64,000 bases of DNA. Origin: Reichenbachiella carrageenanivorans. Lineage in GTDB: Bacteria > Bacteroidota > Bacteroidia > Cytophagales > Cyclobacteriaceae. The notes beneath the pieces are model-generated. The model did not search any database. It saw only the letters and a program-made list of their open reading frames with translations, and had not been told where the DNA came from. Below are positions 1-8,176 of this stretch, piece after piece. The DNA is taken from contig NZ_CP106735.1 of NCBI RefSeq assembly GCF_025639805.1, forward strand, positions 1,056,001-1,120,000, read 5' to 3'. The translations under genes were made by a program, and so were the position numbers. Every line of letters starts with the position of its first letter. The stretch's first letter is position 1.

Positions 1-816
1 TATAGCATCTACCTGATATGGTTCTATGTCTATAAAAGTGTCTCCATCAAAAATCATCGCACCATTTTTGCCAAGCGTAATCACAAACCGATCAGCTATT
101 TTTTTCAATTCTTCTCTGGCTTCTTTCAAATTGTCTTTTTCAGTATAAAGCATGGCTTCCTCTTCGTTGCAAAACAAAAGATCTACTCCATTGCCTACTA
201 CTTCCGCCATTTCATTTCTAAAAAACTTGACCATACTAGGGTCAGAAAATGAAAGGGCCACTTTTACGCCATTGGCTCTAGCCACTTCCATGCCCTTGAG
301 CATGGCCGCTCTCCCAGATGGAGAAGGCACCAAATAGCCCTCAGAATAAATGTATTTCGACGCCTTGATTGCTTCTTCGTCAATTTCGGCTACAGAAAAG
401 TCAGACGTAATCCCCAAAAAGGTATTCATCGTACGTTCGGCATCAGCAGTCACCATCACCAGACATTTGCCCGTGATTCCTTCGGGTGCGGTGGCTGGCG
501 TCAGCTTGGTGTCCACTTGGTTTGCAGCCAAATCCTTCAAATAGAACTGACCAAATTCGTCATTAGACACCTTACAAGAGTAGTAGCATTTGGCTCCCAG
601 TTGGCTCGCCGCTACCACGGTATTGGCCGCAGAGCCTCCGCCTTTCATCATATTTTCGTCGATATCTATAGCACTGATCAACTCTTTTTGGCGATCCTCT
701 TCTACCAAAGTCATCAACCCTTTTTCTACCTGATAATCAGATAAAAACTTATCATCGACCTCAAAGACCAAATCTACCAAGGCATTGCCTATGCCATACA
801 CATCGTACTTCTTCAT
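1..816 (-). CDS. PfkB-family sugar/nucleoside kinase, adenosine kinase-like (3' end outside window)
   Basis: The reverse strand is open from an ATG at 816 to the window edge, giving 272 codons without a stop. The N-terminus carries the PfkB signature start (YDVYGIGNALVD) and a glycine run (MKGGGSAANT, around residue 58) that binds the sugar moiety. Order and spacing match adenosine kinase-like proteins of Bacteroidota, which are about 330 residues. The catalytic GAGD motif would lie just past the edge and cannot be checked. The likely reaction is ATP-dependent phosphorylation of adenosine or a related nucleoside or sugar in the cytoplasm. Ribokinase or fructokinase activity cannot be excluded. 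It is divergent from asnS, with 273 bp between the starts. Confidence 0.85.
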   Translation of the reverse strand, partial: MKKYDVYGIGNALVDLVFEVDDKFLSDYQVEKGLMTLVEEDRQKELISAIDIDENMMKGGGSAANTVVAASQLGAKCYYSCKVSNDEFGQFYLKDLAANQVDTKLTPATAPEGITGKCLVMVTADAERTMNTFLGITSDFSVAEIDEEAIKASKYIYSEGYLVPSPSGRAAMLKGMEVARANGVKVALSFSDPSMVKFFRNEMAEVVGNGVDLLFCNEEEAMLYTEKDNLKEAREELKKIADRFVITLGKNGAMIFDGDTFIDIEPYQVDAI

Positions 817-951
817 ATTTTACTTATTTTTTTAATTACAAGTCGGTTTTGCTTGGCGCAAAGAGAATGAATTTTAGTCTATTGAGACTTATAGTTGTGT
901 CAAAAATCCAACATCATGCGAGGTACTCATACAGCATAGTTTGAAAAGCGT

Positions 952-1002
952 GAAGCCAGAAGACAAAAGTCAGTAGAATTCTGACTCCTGACTTCCGACT
1001 CC
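952..1002. repeat. Imperfect inverted repeat of GACT/AGTC-type words
   Basis: Two 22-nt arms (952-973 and 981-1002) are inverted copies matching at 16 of 22 positions around a 7-nt centre. The arms are built from repeated words such as AGTCAG and GACTCCTGACTTCC. Intergenic sequences of this kind are often seen in Bacteroidota (recalled, not searched). It sits between the divergent kinase and asnS genes and could form a hairpin in an RNA from either strand. Confidence 0.5.
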
Positions 1003-1089
1003 GAATTAATTGCACAGGAACTTAAAATACTTTTTTTTTGCGCTCTGCCTTCATTATCAGGCAATTATTGAATCAAAAATCAGAGAAAC

Positions 1090-2541
1090 GTGAGCACGGA
1101 AAGACAAACCAAAGTATTAGAGGTTTTAAAATCAGCAGAAGTAGGCAACAGCCTGCTCGTGAAAGGATGGGTAAGAACCAAACGACAAAACAAAAATGTA
1201 GCGTTCATAGCGCTCAATGACGGTTCGACGATCAATAATTTGCAATTGGTAGCAGACCCAAGTCTCATTACAGAAGACGTATTGAAGAAGGTAACCACGG
1301 GTGCTTGTGTAGCTGCCCAAGGCGAAATCGTAGCCTCTCAAGGCTCTGGTCAATCTGTAGAGATGCACGTAAAATCACTCGAAGTACTGGGAGAAGCCGA
1401 CCCTGAAAAATATCCACTACAACCTAAAAAGCATTCTTTAGAATTTCTCAGAGAGATCGCCTACTTACGTCCACGTACCAACACGTTTGGAGCAGTGTAC
1501 CGTATTCGCCATGCCATGATTTTTGCCGTGCACAAATTCTTCAACGAGAAAGGATTTTTGAACATCCATACACCTGTCATCACGGCATCGGATGCGGAGG
1601 GAGCTGGTGAGACATTCAGAGTGACTACGCTCGACATGGACAACCTGCCCAAAACCGAAGATGGTGCAATCGACTACAAAGAAGACTTTTTCGGCAAAGA
1701 AACTAACCTGACCGTATCTGGTCAGCTAGAAGGCGAATTGGCAGCCATGGCACTAGGACAGATCTATACCTTCGGCCCCACGTTTAGAGCCGAAAACTCA
1801 AATACCACTCGCCACTTGGCGGAGTTTTGGATGATCGAACCAGAGATGGCTTTTTTCGATGCCGACGACAATGCGGATCTAGCCGAGGAAATGCTCCAAT
1901 ACTTGGTGCAATATGCGCTAGATAACTGTGGCGATGACCTACAGTTTTTGCACGACCGTGAGGTAGAAGAAAACAAAAACAAGAAAGAAACTGAACGCCC
2001 AGAGCTGTACTTGCTCGATAGATTGAAATTTGTGGTGGACAACAAGTTTGAGCGCGTCACATATACCGAGGCGATCGACATCTTACGAAACTCGAAGCCA
2101 AACAAAAAAAAGAAATTCAAATACTTGATCGACGCTTGGGGCGCAGATTTGCAATCAGAGCACGAGAGATATTTGGTAGAGAAGCATTTCAAAAAACCAG
2201 TCATCCTATCGGACTACCCGAAAGACATCAAGGCTTTCTATATGCGGCAAAACGATGACGGAAAAACCGTAGCAGCCATGGACATCCTATTCCCAGGCAT
2301 AGGCGAAATCATTGGTGGCTCGCAGCGTGAAGAAAGACTAGACAAACTAGAGCAGCGCATGGACGAGATGGGCGTGCCTAAAGACGAACTATGGTGGTAC
2401 CTAGATACCCGCAAATTTGGCTCGGCGCCTCATAGTGGCTATGGATTGGGCTTCGAAAGAATGATCCTCTTTGTGACGGGCATGACCAACATCAGAGACG
2501 TGATCCCTTTCCCTAGAACTCCTGGTAACGCAGAGTTTTAA
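1090..2541 (+). CDS. asnS: Asparaginyl-tRNA synthetase
   Basis: This 483-residue class II aminoacyl-tRNA synthetase charges tRNA-Asn with asparagine in the cytoplasm. An N-terminal OB-fold anticodon-binding domain (about residues 18-105) is followed by the class II catalytic core. Motif 2 is seen at residues 232-252 ([16 protein letters not shown]) and motif 3 near 452-458 (GLGFERM). The Asn enzyme, rather than Asp, is supported by the length and by the whole pattern. The start is GTG; the next residues ([12 protein letters not shown]) fit the family, so I keep it. The cognate tRNA-Asn (GTT) gene lies at 34845-34918. Confidence 0.97.
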   Translation: MSTERQTKVLEVLKSAEVGNSLLVKGWVRTKRQNKNVAFIALNDGSTINNLQLVADPSLITEDVLKKVTTGACVAAQGEIVASQGSGQSVEMHVKSLEVLGEADPEKYPLQPKKHSLEFLREIAYLRPRTNTFGAVYRIRHAMIFAVHKFFNEKGFLNIHTPVITASDAEGAGETFRVTTLDMDNLPKTEDGAIDYKEDFFGKETNLTVSGQLEGELAAMALGQIYTFGPTFRAENSNTTRHLAEFWMIEPEMAFFDADDNADLAEEMLQYLVQYALDNCGDDLQFLHDREVEENKNKKETERPELYLLDRLKFVVDNKFERVTYTEAIDILRNSKPNKKKKFKYLIDAWGADLQSEHERYLVEKHFKKPVILSDYPKDIKAFYMRQNDDGKTVAAMDILFPGIGEIIGGSQREERLDKLEQRMDEMGVPKDELWWYLDTRKFGSAPHSGYGLGFERMILFVTGMTNIRDVIPFPRTPGNAEF

Positions 2542-2558
2542 ACTGCTCAAAAACAATT

Positions 2559-2588
2559 CTTGGCTGCTCCTAACAACAAGCAGCCAAG
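2559..2588 (+). terminator. Intercistronic hairpin after asnS
   Basis: A perfect 10-bp stem (CTTGGCTGCT paired with AGCAGCCAAG) with a 10-nt loop lies 17 bp after the asnS stop and 38 bp before sdaA. Only ATTCTTAG follows, so the U-tract is poor. It may be a weak terminator or an mRNA-stabilising hairpin. Confidence 0.4.
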
Positions 2589-2626
2589 ATTCTTAGTAAC
2601 TTTAGAAGACATTAAACCCAAAAATC

Positions 2627-3523
2627 ATGTCATTTCTATTCAACGATTTCAAAGGCTGGAAAGCACTTTGTGAAAAAGAGGGCGCACTCCTGTACGAGCC
2701 AGTCCTCAACTATGAGATCGAGCAAAAAGGCGCTACTGCAGCAGCCATTTGGTCAGGATTGGCCAGTGCTTATCAAGTCATGAAAGAAGCCGTGGAAACC
2801 GGCCTAACTGAAGACATGATTTCACACTCAGGCATGATCAAAAACGGCGCAAAGAAAGTAGCAAAGAACAAAACAGTTGTCTTATCCAGAGAATTTCAAA
2901 CACTCATTGCTAGTGCCTTGGCAGCCAAAGAAGTCAACTCCTGCATGGGACGTGTAGTGGCAGCACCTACGGCAGGTGCCTCAGGTATTTTACCAGGCGT
3001 CCTCACCACTATGCAGTCGATTCATCAAGTAGACGACAAGAAAATCCACGAAGCCTTACTTATCAGTGCTGGCATAGCACTCATCCTAGAGCAAAAAGCC
3101 TCATTGGCAGGCGCAGTGGGGGGCTGTCAAGCCGAAACAGGCAGTGCTGCTGCGATGGCGTCGGGCAGTATTGTCTATTGCCTCGGAGGCTCGATAGATC
3201 AGGTATTCAATGCGGTAGCCATTACCTTACAATGTATGCTGGGACTGGTCTGCGACCCTGTAGCCGGGCTGGTGGAAGTGCCCTGTGTCGTTCGCAATGC
3301 CAGTGCCGCTGCCATAGCCAACTCATCTGCGCAAATCGCTCTATCGGACGTGGACAGTGTGATCCCCGTAGATGAATGCGCTGAGGCCATGGGTGAGGTA
3401 GGGCAAAGCATGGAAACTCGCTACAAAGAAACAGCCATGGGAGGGCTAGCCGCCACCAAAACTGGACAAACCATTTCCAAACGAGTATTGATTCAAGATA
3501 TAGATATGCTCGATGAGGAGTAA
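2627..3523 (+). CDS. sdaA: L-serine dehydratase, iron-sulfur type, alpha-subunit form
   Basis: The protein (298 residues) corresponds to the catalytic alpha domain of Fe-S L-serine ammonia-lyase, which converts L-serine to pyruvate and ammonia. The APTAGASG motif is at residues 113-120. Three cysteines at 167 (GGCQAETG), 209 (CDPVAG) and 220 (VEVPC) are spaced 42 and 11 apart. That is the spacing of the three [4Fe-4S] ligands in the characterised single-chain bacterial enzyme (established for the family). The beta-domain partner (SdaAB or the N-terminal domain of fused enzymes) is not next to it, so a complete enzyme needs a beta gene elsewhere. It follows asnS with a hairpin between. Confidence 0.93.
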   Translation: MSFLFNDFKGWKALCEKEGALLYEPVLNYEIEQKGATAAAIWSGLASAYQVMKEAVETGLTEDMISHSGMIKNGAKKVAKNKTVVLSREFQTLIASALAAKEVNSCMGRVVAAPTAGASGILPGVLTTMQSIHQVDDKKIHEALLISAGIALILEQKASLAGAVGGCQAETGSAAAMASGSIVYCLGGSIDQVFNAVAITLQCMLGLVCDPVAGLVEVPCVVRNASAAAIANSSAQIALSDVDSVIPVDECAEAMGEVGQSMETRYKETAMGGLAATKTGQTISKRVLIQDIDMLDEE

Positions 3524-3562
3524 TCCTACTAGGCTCCTAAAAAAAACGTCAAGCGACTACGA

Positions 3563-4396
3563 TTATTCAGGATATTCGTAGCCGTATAGCTTGGTGATTT
3601 TCTTTTTGGGTATTCTTTCTACTTCCATAGAAATATAAATCGCATCTATAGGTTTGTCGCCACGAGCCGTTTCTACTTCGGCGATTTTATCTACTATGTC
3701 GAGGCCTTCTACCACTTTGCCAAAGACGGTGTATTCTCCGTCGAGGTGAGGTGCTCCGCCTACTTCGGTATAAAGCTTCAAGCGCTCAGCTGAGATAGAC
3801 TTCTTCAATTTGATGTTTAGCTCTTTCTCTGCCAAATCCACATATTCTAGCGCCAGCTGGTTCATGGCCTCATAATCTTCTTTCTCTTGCAGTGCGGCAA
3901 ACTCGTCTTTGATATCCTCATGGCTCGCATATCTCATCAGTTGGCCAATGGCTTGATTGAGCTCACGCTGATCTACCGTAAGCTCTGCTTCAGAAAATGT
4001 CTTGCCATGCACCAAGTAAAATTGGCACCAGCTAGACGCCTTTTCAGGGTTCACTCTATCTCCTTGACGAGCCGCTGCCAATGCCCCTTTTTCATGATAA
4101 AAACCTTCTACTATTTCTGCAGGAATGGTTTTCGTAGACCTCGTTCCATTTTTTGCATCCACATCGCCACCCTGAATCATAAACTCTTTGATGATGCGGT
4201 GAAAAGTGGTGCTATCGTACTGCCCTTCTTCTGCTAGTTTGATGAAATTGGCCTTGTGCTTAGGTGTTTCTTCAAATAAGATCACCTTCATGTCTCCATA
4301 AGAAGTTTTGATGGTAATCACTGCGTCTTTCTTATCCTTGGCGCAGGACGACAAAACGATCAGCGTAGTCAATGCAAGTAGGAGGTGTTTTTTCAT
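3563..4396 (-). CDS. Cyclophilin-type peptidyl-prolyl isomerase, lipoprotein
   Basis: This is a 277-residue exported proline isomerase. The N-terminus is a lipoprotein signal (LIVLSSC, Cys at 18), so it is probably anchored to a membrane and acts on folding envelope proteins. The cyclophilin fold is visible in two parts: an N-terminal half with GDMKVILF, TTFHRIIKEFMIQGGD, and a C-terminal half with GGAPHLDGEYTVFGKV. Between them lies an unusual insertion of about 80-90 charged, helical residues (roughly 115-200), where ordinary cyclophilins have a short loop. It is the last gene of the leftward glmU-like/holB/hemC series, 12 bp after hemC. Confidence 0.9.
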   Translation of the reverse strand: MKKHLLLALTTLIVLSSCAKDKKDAVITIKTSYGDMKVILFEETPKHKANFIKLAEEGQYDSTTFHRIIKEFMIQGGDVDAKNGTRSTKTIPAEIVEGFYHEKGALAAARQGDRVNPEKASSWCQFYLVHGKTFSEAELTVDQRELNQAIGQLMRYASHEDIKDEFAALQEKEDYEAMNQLALEYVDLAEKELNIKLKKSISAERLKLYTEVGGAPHLDGEYTVFGKVVEGLDIVDKIAEVETARGDKPIDAIYISMEVERIPKKKITKLYGYEYPE

Positions 4397-4408
4397 GGTA
4401 ATGAGAGA

Positions 4409-5332
4409 TTATTCAGCTTGTTGTTTTCTTATGTCTTCGAGGATTTCTCTGCCGCCATTTTCCAGCACAAAATCCGCTAGGGTTTCCCCCACTTTCTGAG
4501 CAGCGTTGGTCGTAGAGCAGCAAGTTTTTTCGATAGTGGTCTGACCATCCAGACTAATAATGCCTCCAGAGAGGGACAGCACCTCGTTTTCGATAGTGGC
4601 TAATCCAAATACAGGAATACTGCAACCACCATCCATTTTCTTTAGAAATGCCCGTTCGGCCAGCAAACATTTTTCGCTTGGTTCGTGATTGACAGCCTTG
4701 CGGACGAGATCTTTTTTGCTCTGCTCGAGCGACTGGTTTACTTCGATAGCGATACTGCCCTGACCTACGGCAGGCACAAACTGTACAGGGTCAAATTCGT
4801 GCACGATCATATCGTCGAATGCCATACGATGAGCGCCAGCATAAGCCAGCCACAGGGCATCGCAAGCACCGTCTTTCATTTTTTGAATACGGGTTTGGAG
4901 ATTACCTCTTACGGGCACTGTCTTGATGTGTGGGTAGTACTTTTGAAGAAAAGCCAATCGTCTGGTAGACGAAGTGCCCAATACCAAATTTTTTTGTTTT
5001 AAATCAATAGACTGATGACTCACCAGTACATCGTGTGATTTTTCACGTTCGCCAAAAGCGATCAGTTCAAATCCTTCTGGCAAAGTAGACTGCATATCTT
5101 TGGCGCTGTGCACAGCGATGTCTATACGGCCATCGCGCAGTTGCTCCTCTATTTCTTCGGTGAATACGCCCTTGCTCCCGATCTTAGCAATAGTGACATC
5201 CAGTACCTTATCGCCTTTGGTTTCAATAGTGACGATTTCGCTTTCGGCTCCATGTGCTTTGAGCAAATCCTGCACATGATAAGCCTGCCATAATGCGAGC
5301 TTGCTACCCCTAGTCCCAATCTTTATACTCAT
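4409..5332 (-). CDS. hemC: Hydroxymethylbilane synthase (porphobilinogen deaminase)
   Basis: HemC joins four porphobilinogen molecules into hydroxymethylbilane in haem synthesis. The 307-residue protein begins with the expected IGTRGSKLALWQ. The catalytic aspartate is in HSAKDM (D79), and the dipyrromethane cofactor-carrying cysteine is in DGGCSIPVFG (C237). Length is normal. Its ATG overlaps the holB stop by 4 bp (ATGA), which suggests translational coupling. Another haem gene, hemH, is at 35413, so haem genes are scattered rather than grouped. Confidence 0.97.
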   Translation of the reverse strand: MSIKIGTRGSKLALWQAYHVQDLLKAHGAESEIVTIETKGDKVLDVTIAKIGSKGVFTEEIEEQLRDGRIDIAVHSAKDMQSTLPEGFELIAFGEREKSHDVLVSHQSIDLKQKNLVLGTSSTRRLAFLQKYYPHIKTVPVRGNLQTRIQKMKDGACDALWLAYAGAHRMAFDDMIVHEFDPVQFVPAVGQGSIAIEVNQSLEQSKKDLVRKAVNHEPSEKCLLAERAFLKKMDGGCSIPVFGLATIENEVLSLSGGIISLDGQTTIEKTCCSTTNAAQKVGETLADFVLENGGREILEDIRKQQAE

Positions 5333-6456
5333 GCTGCGGTCATTATTCTGCCGACAGAAAGCGACAAGTCCAAAAACAATATTTTCACGTTGGCATTGCG
5401 CTCTAAGTGATAGTGCGCCTTGCTAAATTCTTCGCTGATCTTTTCTAGCTTTTGTGTGGATAAAGCTTTACCAAATTTCACAGCAAAGTCTTTTTCTTGC
5501 TCATTAAGCTTTTCTTTTTCTTCAACCAAATATTCGCTAACCAACGCTTGGCGCATCATATTGAGAGCATATTGCAAAAAAAGCTTTTGCCCTGTTTTGC
5601 TCATTTTACTAAATGAATCATTGGTCATATTGAGCGAAGTAAAATCTTTGACCCAACACTGACGCATCCAGTCACGAAACATGACATGTGCATCGTCTTC
5701 CGTACTGTCAATATTTTCTACCGCAGCAGCCAAACTGCCCTCTGCCAATGCAGCTATTTTCTTAGCTTTTTCAGGCGCAATGCCTTTCGTCTCTTCCAAA
5801 TATTGCTGCAGTTCTTCATCAGAAAAAGAGGGTACTTTAAAAAGCTGACAACGAGAAAGGATGGTCGTCAGAAGTTTTTCATACTCACAGGTGACGAGCA
5901 GAAACAACGTCTTTTCGGCTGGCTCCTCTAGTATTTTGAGTATGCCATTCGCCGCAGAGACATTCATGTATTCTGGCAGCCATATAATCATTACCTTATA
6001 TTCAGCTTCAAAGGCCTTCAAAGTCAAGGATTTGATGATGTTTCTGCTTTCTTCTTTGGATATGTTGGCCTGCTTATTTTCAGCGCCATAGCATGCACTC
6101 CAGTCTACAAGTGTCCCGTATTTGTTGGCATTCAAAAAAGTTCTCCATTCTTTCAGGTAACTTGAGCTTATCACGTTCTTCCCAGTTACACTTTTGGTAG
6201 CGCTCACTGGAAAGACAAATTGCAAATCCGGATGCACAAGTTTATCCGTCTTGGCACACGACTCACACGTGCCACACGAATCGGTGTCTGTAGGTTTTTT
6301 ACAATTGATATAAGTGGCATATGCCAAAGCCAAAGCCATATTGGCCGAACCTTCTTTCCCATAAAAAAGCTGGGCATGCGCCACGTGATTGCCTTTGATG
6401 GCATGAATCAGCTGTGCTTTGGCTGCGCTAAGTCCAGGAATGTCTGCGAATCTCAT
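5329..6456 (-). CDS. holB: DNA polymerase III delta'-like clamp-loader subunit
   Basis: The 375-residue protein is an AAA+ clamp-loader subunit. A zinc module is seen as Cys 52, 61, 64 and 67 (CGTCESC), followed by HPDLQFVFP, and later LEEP (176-179) and the sensor-1 type SRC motif (201-203). The P-loop position reads GKEGSANM (33-40), without the GKT/S of an active ATPase. That is typical of the non-hydrolysing delta' subunit. It works with DnaX and HolA to load the sliding clamp. Both ends overlap neighbours by 4 bp (glmU-like upstream, hemC downstream). Confidence 0.88.
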   Translation of the reverse strand: MRFADIPGLSAAKAQLIHAIKGNHVAHAQLFYGKEGSANMALALAYATYINCKKPTDTDSCGTCESCAKTDKLVHPDLQFVFPVSATKSVTGKNVISSSYLKEWRTFLNANKYGTLVDWSACYGAENKQANISKEESRNIIKSLTLKAFEAEYKVMIIWLPEYMNVSAANGILKILEEPAEKTLFLLVTCEYEKLLTTILSRCQLFKVPSFSDEELQQYLEETKGIAPEKAKKIAALAEGSLAAAVENIDSTEDDAHVMFRDWMRQCWVKDFTSLNMTNDSFSKMSKTGQKLFLQYALNMMRQALVSEYLVEEKEKLNEQEKDFAVKFGKALSTQKLEKISEEFSKAHYHLERNANVKILFLDLSLSVGRIMTAA

Positions 6457-7637
6457 GACTGATGTTTGATCGAGCGCTCAAAGATAGTTTTTAATATCTT
6501 TTCGTCCTCTTCAGTCTGCTCGATATTCTTTCTTGCCCATACTTTTTTGGCTGTTTCTATCGCCTTTTCAAACCGATAGGGCACTAGCTGATCGCTACCT
6601 CCCCACGAAAAAGATGGGACAAACGTAGGCGGAAAACCATTGCCAAACACATTAGAACAGACCCCAATAGTCGTGCCTGTGTTAAGTGCCGTATTGATAG
6701 CCGTTTTGGAATGATCGCCCATAAATAAACCACAAAATTGCAGCCCTGTTTTAATGAATTGTTGACTTTCAAAGTCCCAAGCCTTTACTTCATCATAGTT
6801 GTTTTTTAGATTGGAGTTATTGGTGTCTGCTCCCAGGTTACACCACTCACCTACCACGGCATTGCCTAGATAGCCGTCATGTGCTTTGTTCGAATGGCCA
6901 TACACGATGGAGTTGGATACTTCTCCTCCTATTTTGCAATTGGAGCCTATGGTTACTCCTTCGCGAATTTTAGCATTCATATTGATCCTAGAGTTTTCAC
7001 CCAAGGCAAATGGTCCACGAATTGTTGCCCCCTCTTGTATAACGCTATTTTTAGCCAGATAGATCGGCCCTTCTTCGGCATTGAGTATGGCAGCTTTGAT
7101 ATCTACCCCATCCTCCAAAAAGACATTTTCCTTACCATATACGATCGTGTGTGGGTCTGTAATTTCTTGTGACACACGGCCATCTGTAAGTAACTTGAAG
7201 TCGGCAGTAAGCTGCTCCTTATTGTGCGTAAACAAATCCCAACTTCGATTGATCACCGTGCAACCCCCATGATAATCGACGGGCTTATAGCCTTGCAAAT
7301 TTACTGTGGGTTCCTTTGTATCAACCAGCCCTTTAGCAGCTATAAATAAACCCTCTTTTCGAAGAATCTCCTTGTTGTTCAAGCTTTTGATTGCTTCTAC
7401 CAAACCTGCCTCAGGACAAATAGCGCCATTAATCATCAAGTGAATTTCGCCAGCAGGCATTGGGTATTTACCTACCAATTCGGTAGTAGTCAAAAAATCT
7501 ATGGGTTGATGAAAGTACTTCTCCCACTTTTCTCGGATGGTAAGTATACCCACCCGCAGATCTGCAACGGGTCTAGTGAGCGTAAATGGGAATAGCTTGA
7601 TCCTATGCTGAGATAGGTCTGTGAGGGCAATGGTCAT
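6453..7637 (-). CDS. GlmU-like sugar-phosphate nucleotidyl/acetyltransferase of the Bacteroidota type
   Basis: The 394-residue protein has an N-terminal part with LFPFTLTRPVADLRVGILT, a signature of the alternative GlmU family of Bacteroidota. The C-terminal half (about 170-340) is a left-handed beta-helix built of hexapeptide repeats (ENSRINMNAKIREGVTIGSN). This family is thought to supply UDP-N-acetylglucosamine for peptidoglycan and envelope in place of classical GlmU. I infer that role from family and not from direct active-site evidence. It starts the tightly packed run into holB and hemC; the rpmE terminator lies just upstream. Confidence 0.85.
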   Translation of the reverse strand: MTIALTDLSQHRIKLFPFTLTRPVADLRVGILTIREKWEKYFHQPIDFLTTTELVGKYPMPAGEIHLMINGAICPEAGLVEAIKSLNNKEILRKEGLFIAAKGLVDTKEPTVNLQGYKPVDYHGGCTVINRSWDLFTHNKEQLTADFKLLTDGRVSQEITDPHTIVYGKENVFLEDGVDIKAAILNAEEGPIYLAKNSVIQEGATIRGPFALGENSRINMNAKIREGVTIGSNCKIGGEVSNSIVYGHSNKAHDGYLGNAVVGEWCNLGADTNNSNLKNNYDEVKAWDFESQQFIKTGLQFCGLFMGDHSKTAINTALNTGTTIGVCSNVFGNGFPPTFVPSFSWGGSDQLVPYRFEKAIETAKKVWARKNIEQTEEDEKILKTIFERSIKHQS

Positions 7638-7644
7638 GGGCTAG

Positions 7645-7683
7645 AAATAAAAAAGTCTTCAGGAACAAATATCCTGAAGACTT
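7645..7683 (-). terminator. Rho-independent terminator of rpmE
   Basis: A perfect 12-bp stem (AAGTCTTCAGGA with its complement at 7672-7683, 7-nt loop), read leftwards, is followed by TTTTATTT. It sits between rpmE and the GlmU-like gene, 7 bp before the latter's start. Some readthrough or a promoter inside this gap must therefore serve the downstream genes. Confidence 0.85.
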
Positions 7684-7708
7684 CAATCTTTTTACCTTAA
7701 AGGGGAGA

Positions 7709-7954
7709 TTATTTTTGTCTATATCTCTTGTTGAACTTCTCAACTCTACCAGCAGTATCCACAAATAGTTTCTTGCCTGTGTAGAAAGGGTGCGAAGCAG
7801 AACTAACTTCAATCTTGATCACTGGGTATTCGTTTCCGTCTTCCCATTTGATAGTTTCTTCAGAAGTCATTGTTGATTTCGTCATGAATTTAAAATCACT
7901 TGACGTATCAAAGAAAATGACATCTCTGTATTCTGGATGAATATCTTTTCTCAT
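7709..7954 (-). CDS. rpmE2: Ribosomal protein L31, type B
   Basis: This encodes an 81-residue large-subunit protein beginning [19 protein letters not shown]. It lacks the CxxC zinc cysteines of type A L31, so it is the zinc-independent form common in Bacteroidota. The frame is open further upstream to 8056, but that extension crosses the promoter box, so 7954 is chosen. It has its own exact promoter (8033-8062) and terminator. A small hairpin (TTTTCG/CGAAAA, 8007-8026) lies in its leader. Confidence 0.95.
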   Translation of the reverse strand: MRKDIHPEYRDVIFFDTSSDFKFMTKSTMTSEETIKWEDGNEYPVIKIEVSSASHPFYTGKKLFVDTAGRVEKFNKRYRQK

Positions 7955-8032
7955 GTTTTTATCATTTGTGCCCCATGGTTTTTGCCATAGTGCTTTTCTG
8001 TTAAATTTTTCGCCTATTAACGAAAAGGATTG

Positions 8033-8062
8033 CAAAAGTACGTAAACATCAAGCAATTACAA
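8033..8062 (-). promoter_or_regulatory. rpmE2: Bacteroidota-type promoter of rpmE
   Basis: Read leftwards, TTG (8060-8062) is followed after 19 nt by TACTTTTG (8033-8040). This matches the established primary-sigma consensus TTG-N(17-23)-TAnnTTTG. The resulting leader is about 70 nt. Confidence 0.8.
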
Positions 8063-8176
8063 AACTATTAAATAAAAATGCTTTTGGCTGTTTTTAGTGC
8101 TGATAAACAATAATTTAGCATATGCGCCTCTTCTAATTTTACATTCAACAATTTTGGATTGCAAGCAAGCGTGCCA

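Noticed and set aside
1764..2204. 146-residue frame opposite asnS
   Set aside because: Antisense shadow rich in Ser and Phe inside a conserved gene.
8159..8176. TTG start of the Wzi/RemB-like gene
   Set aside because: The ATG at 8177 begins the signal peptide directly and fits better.
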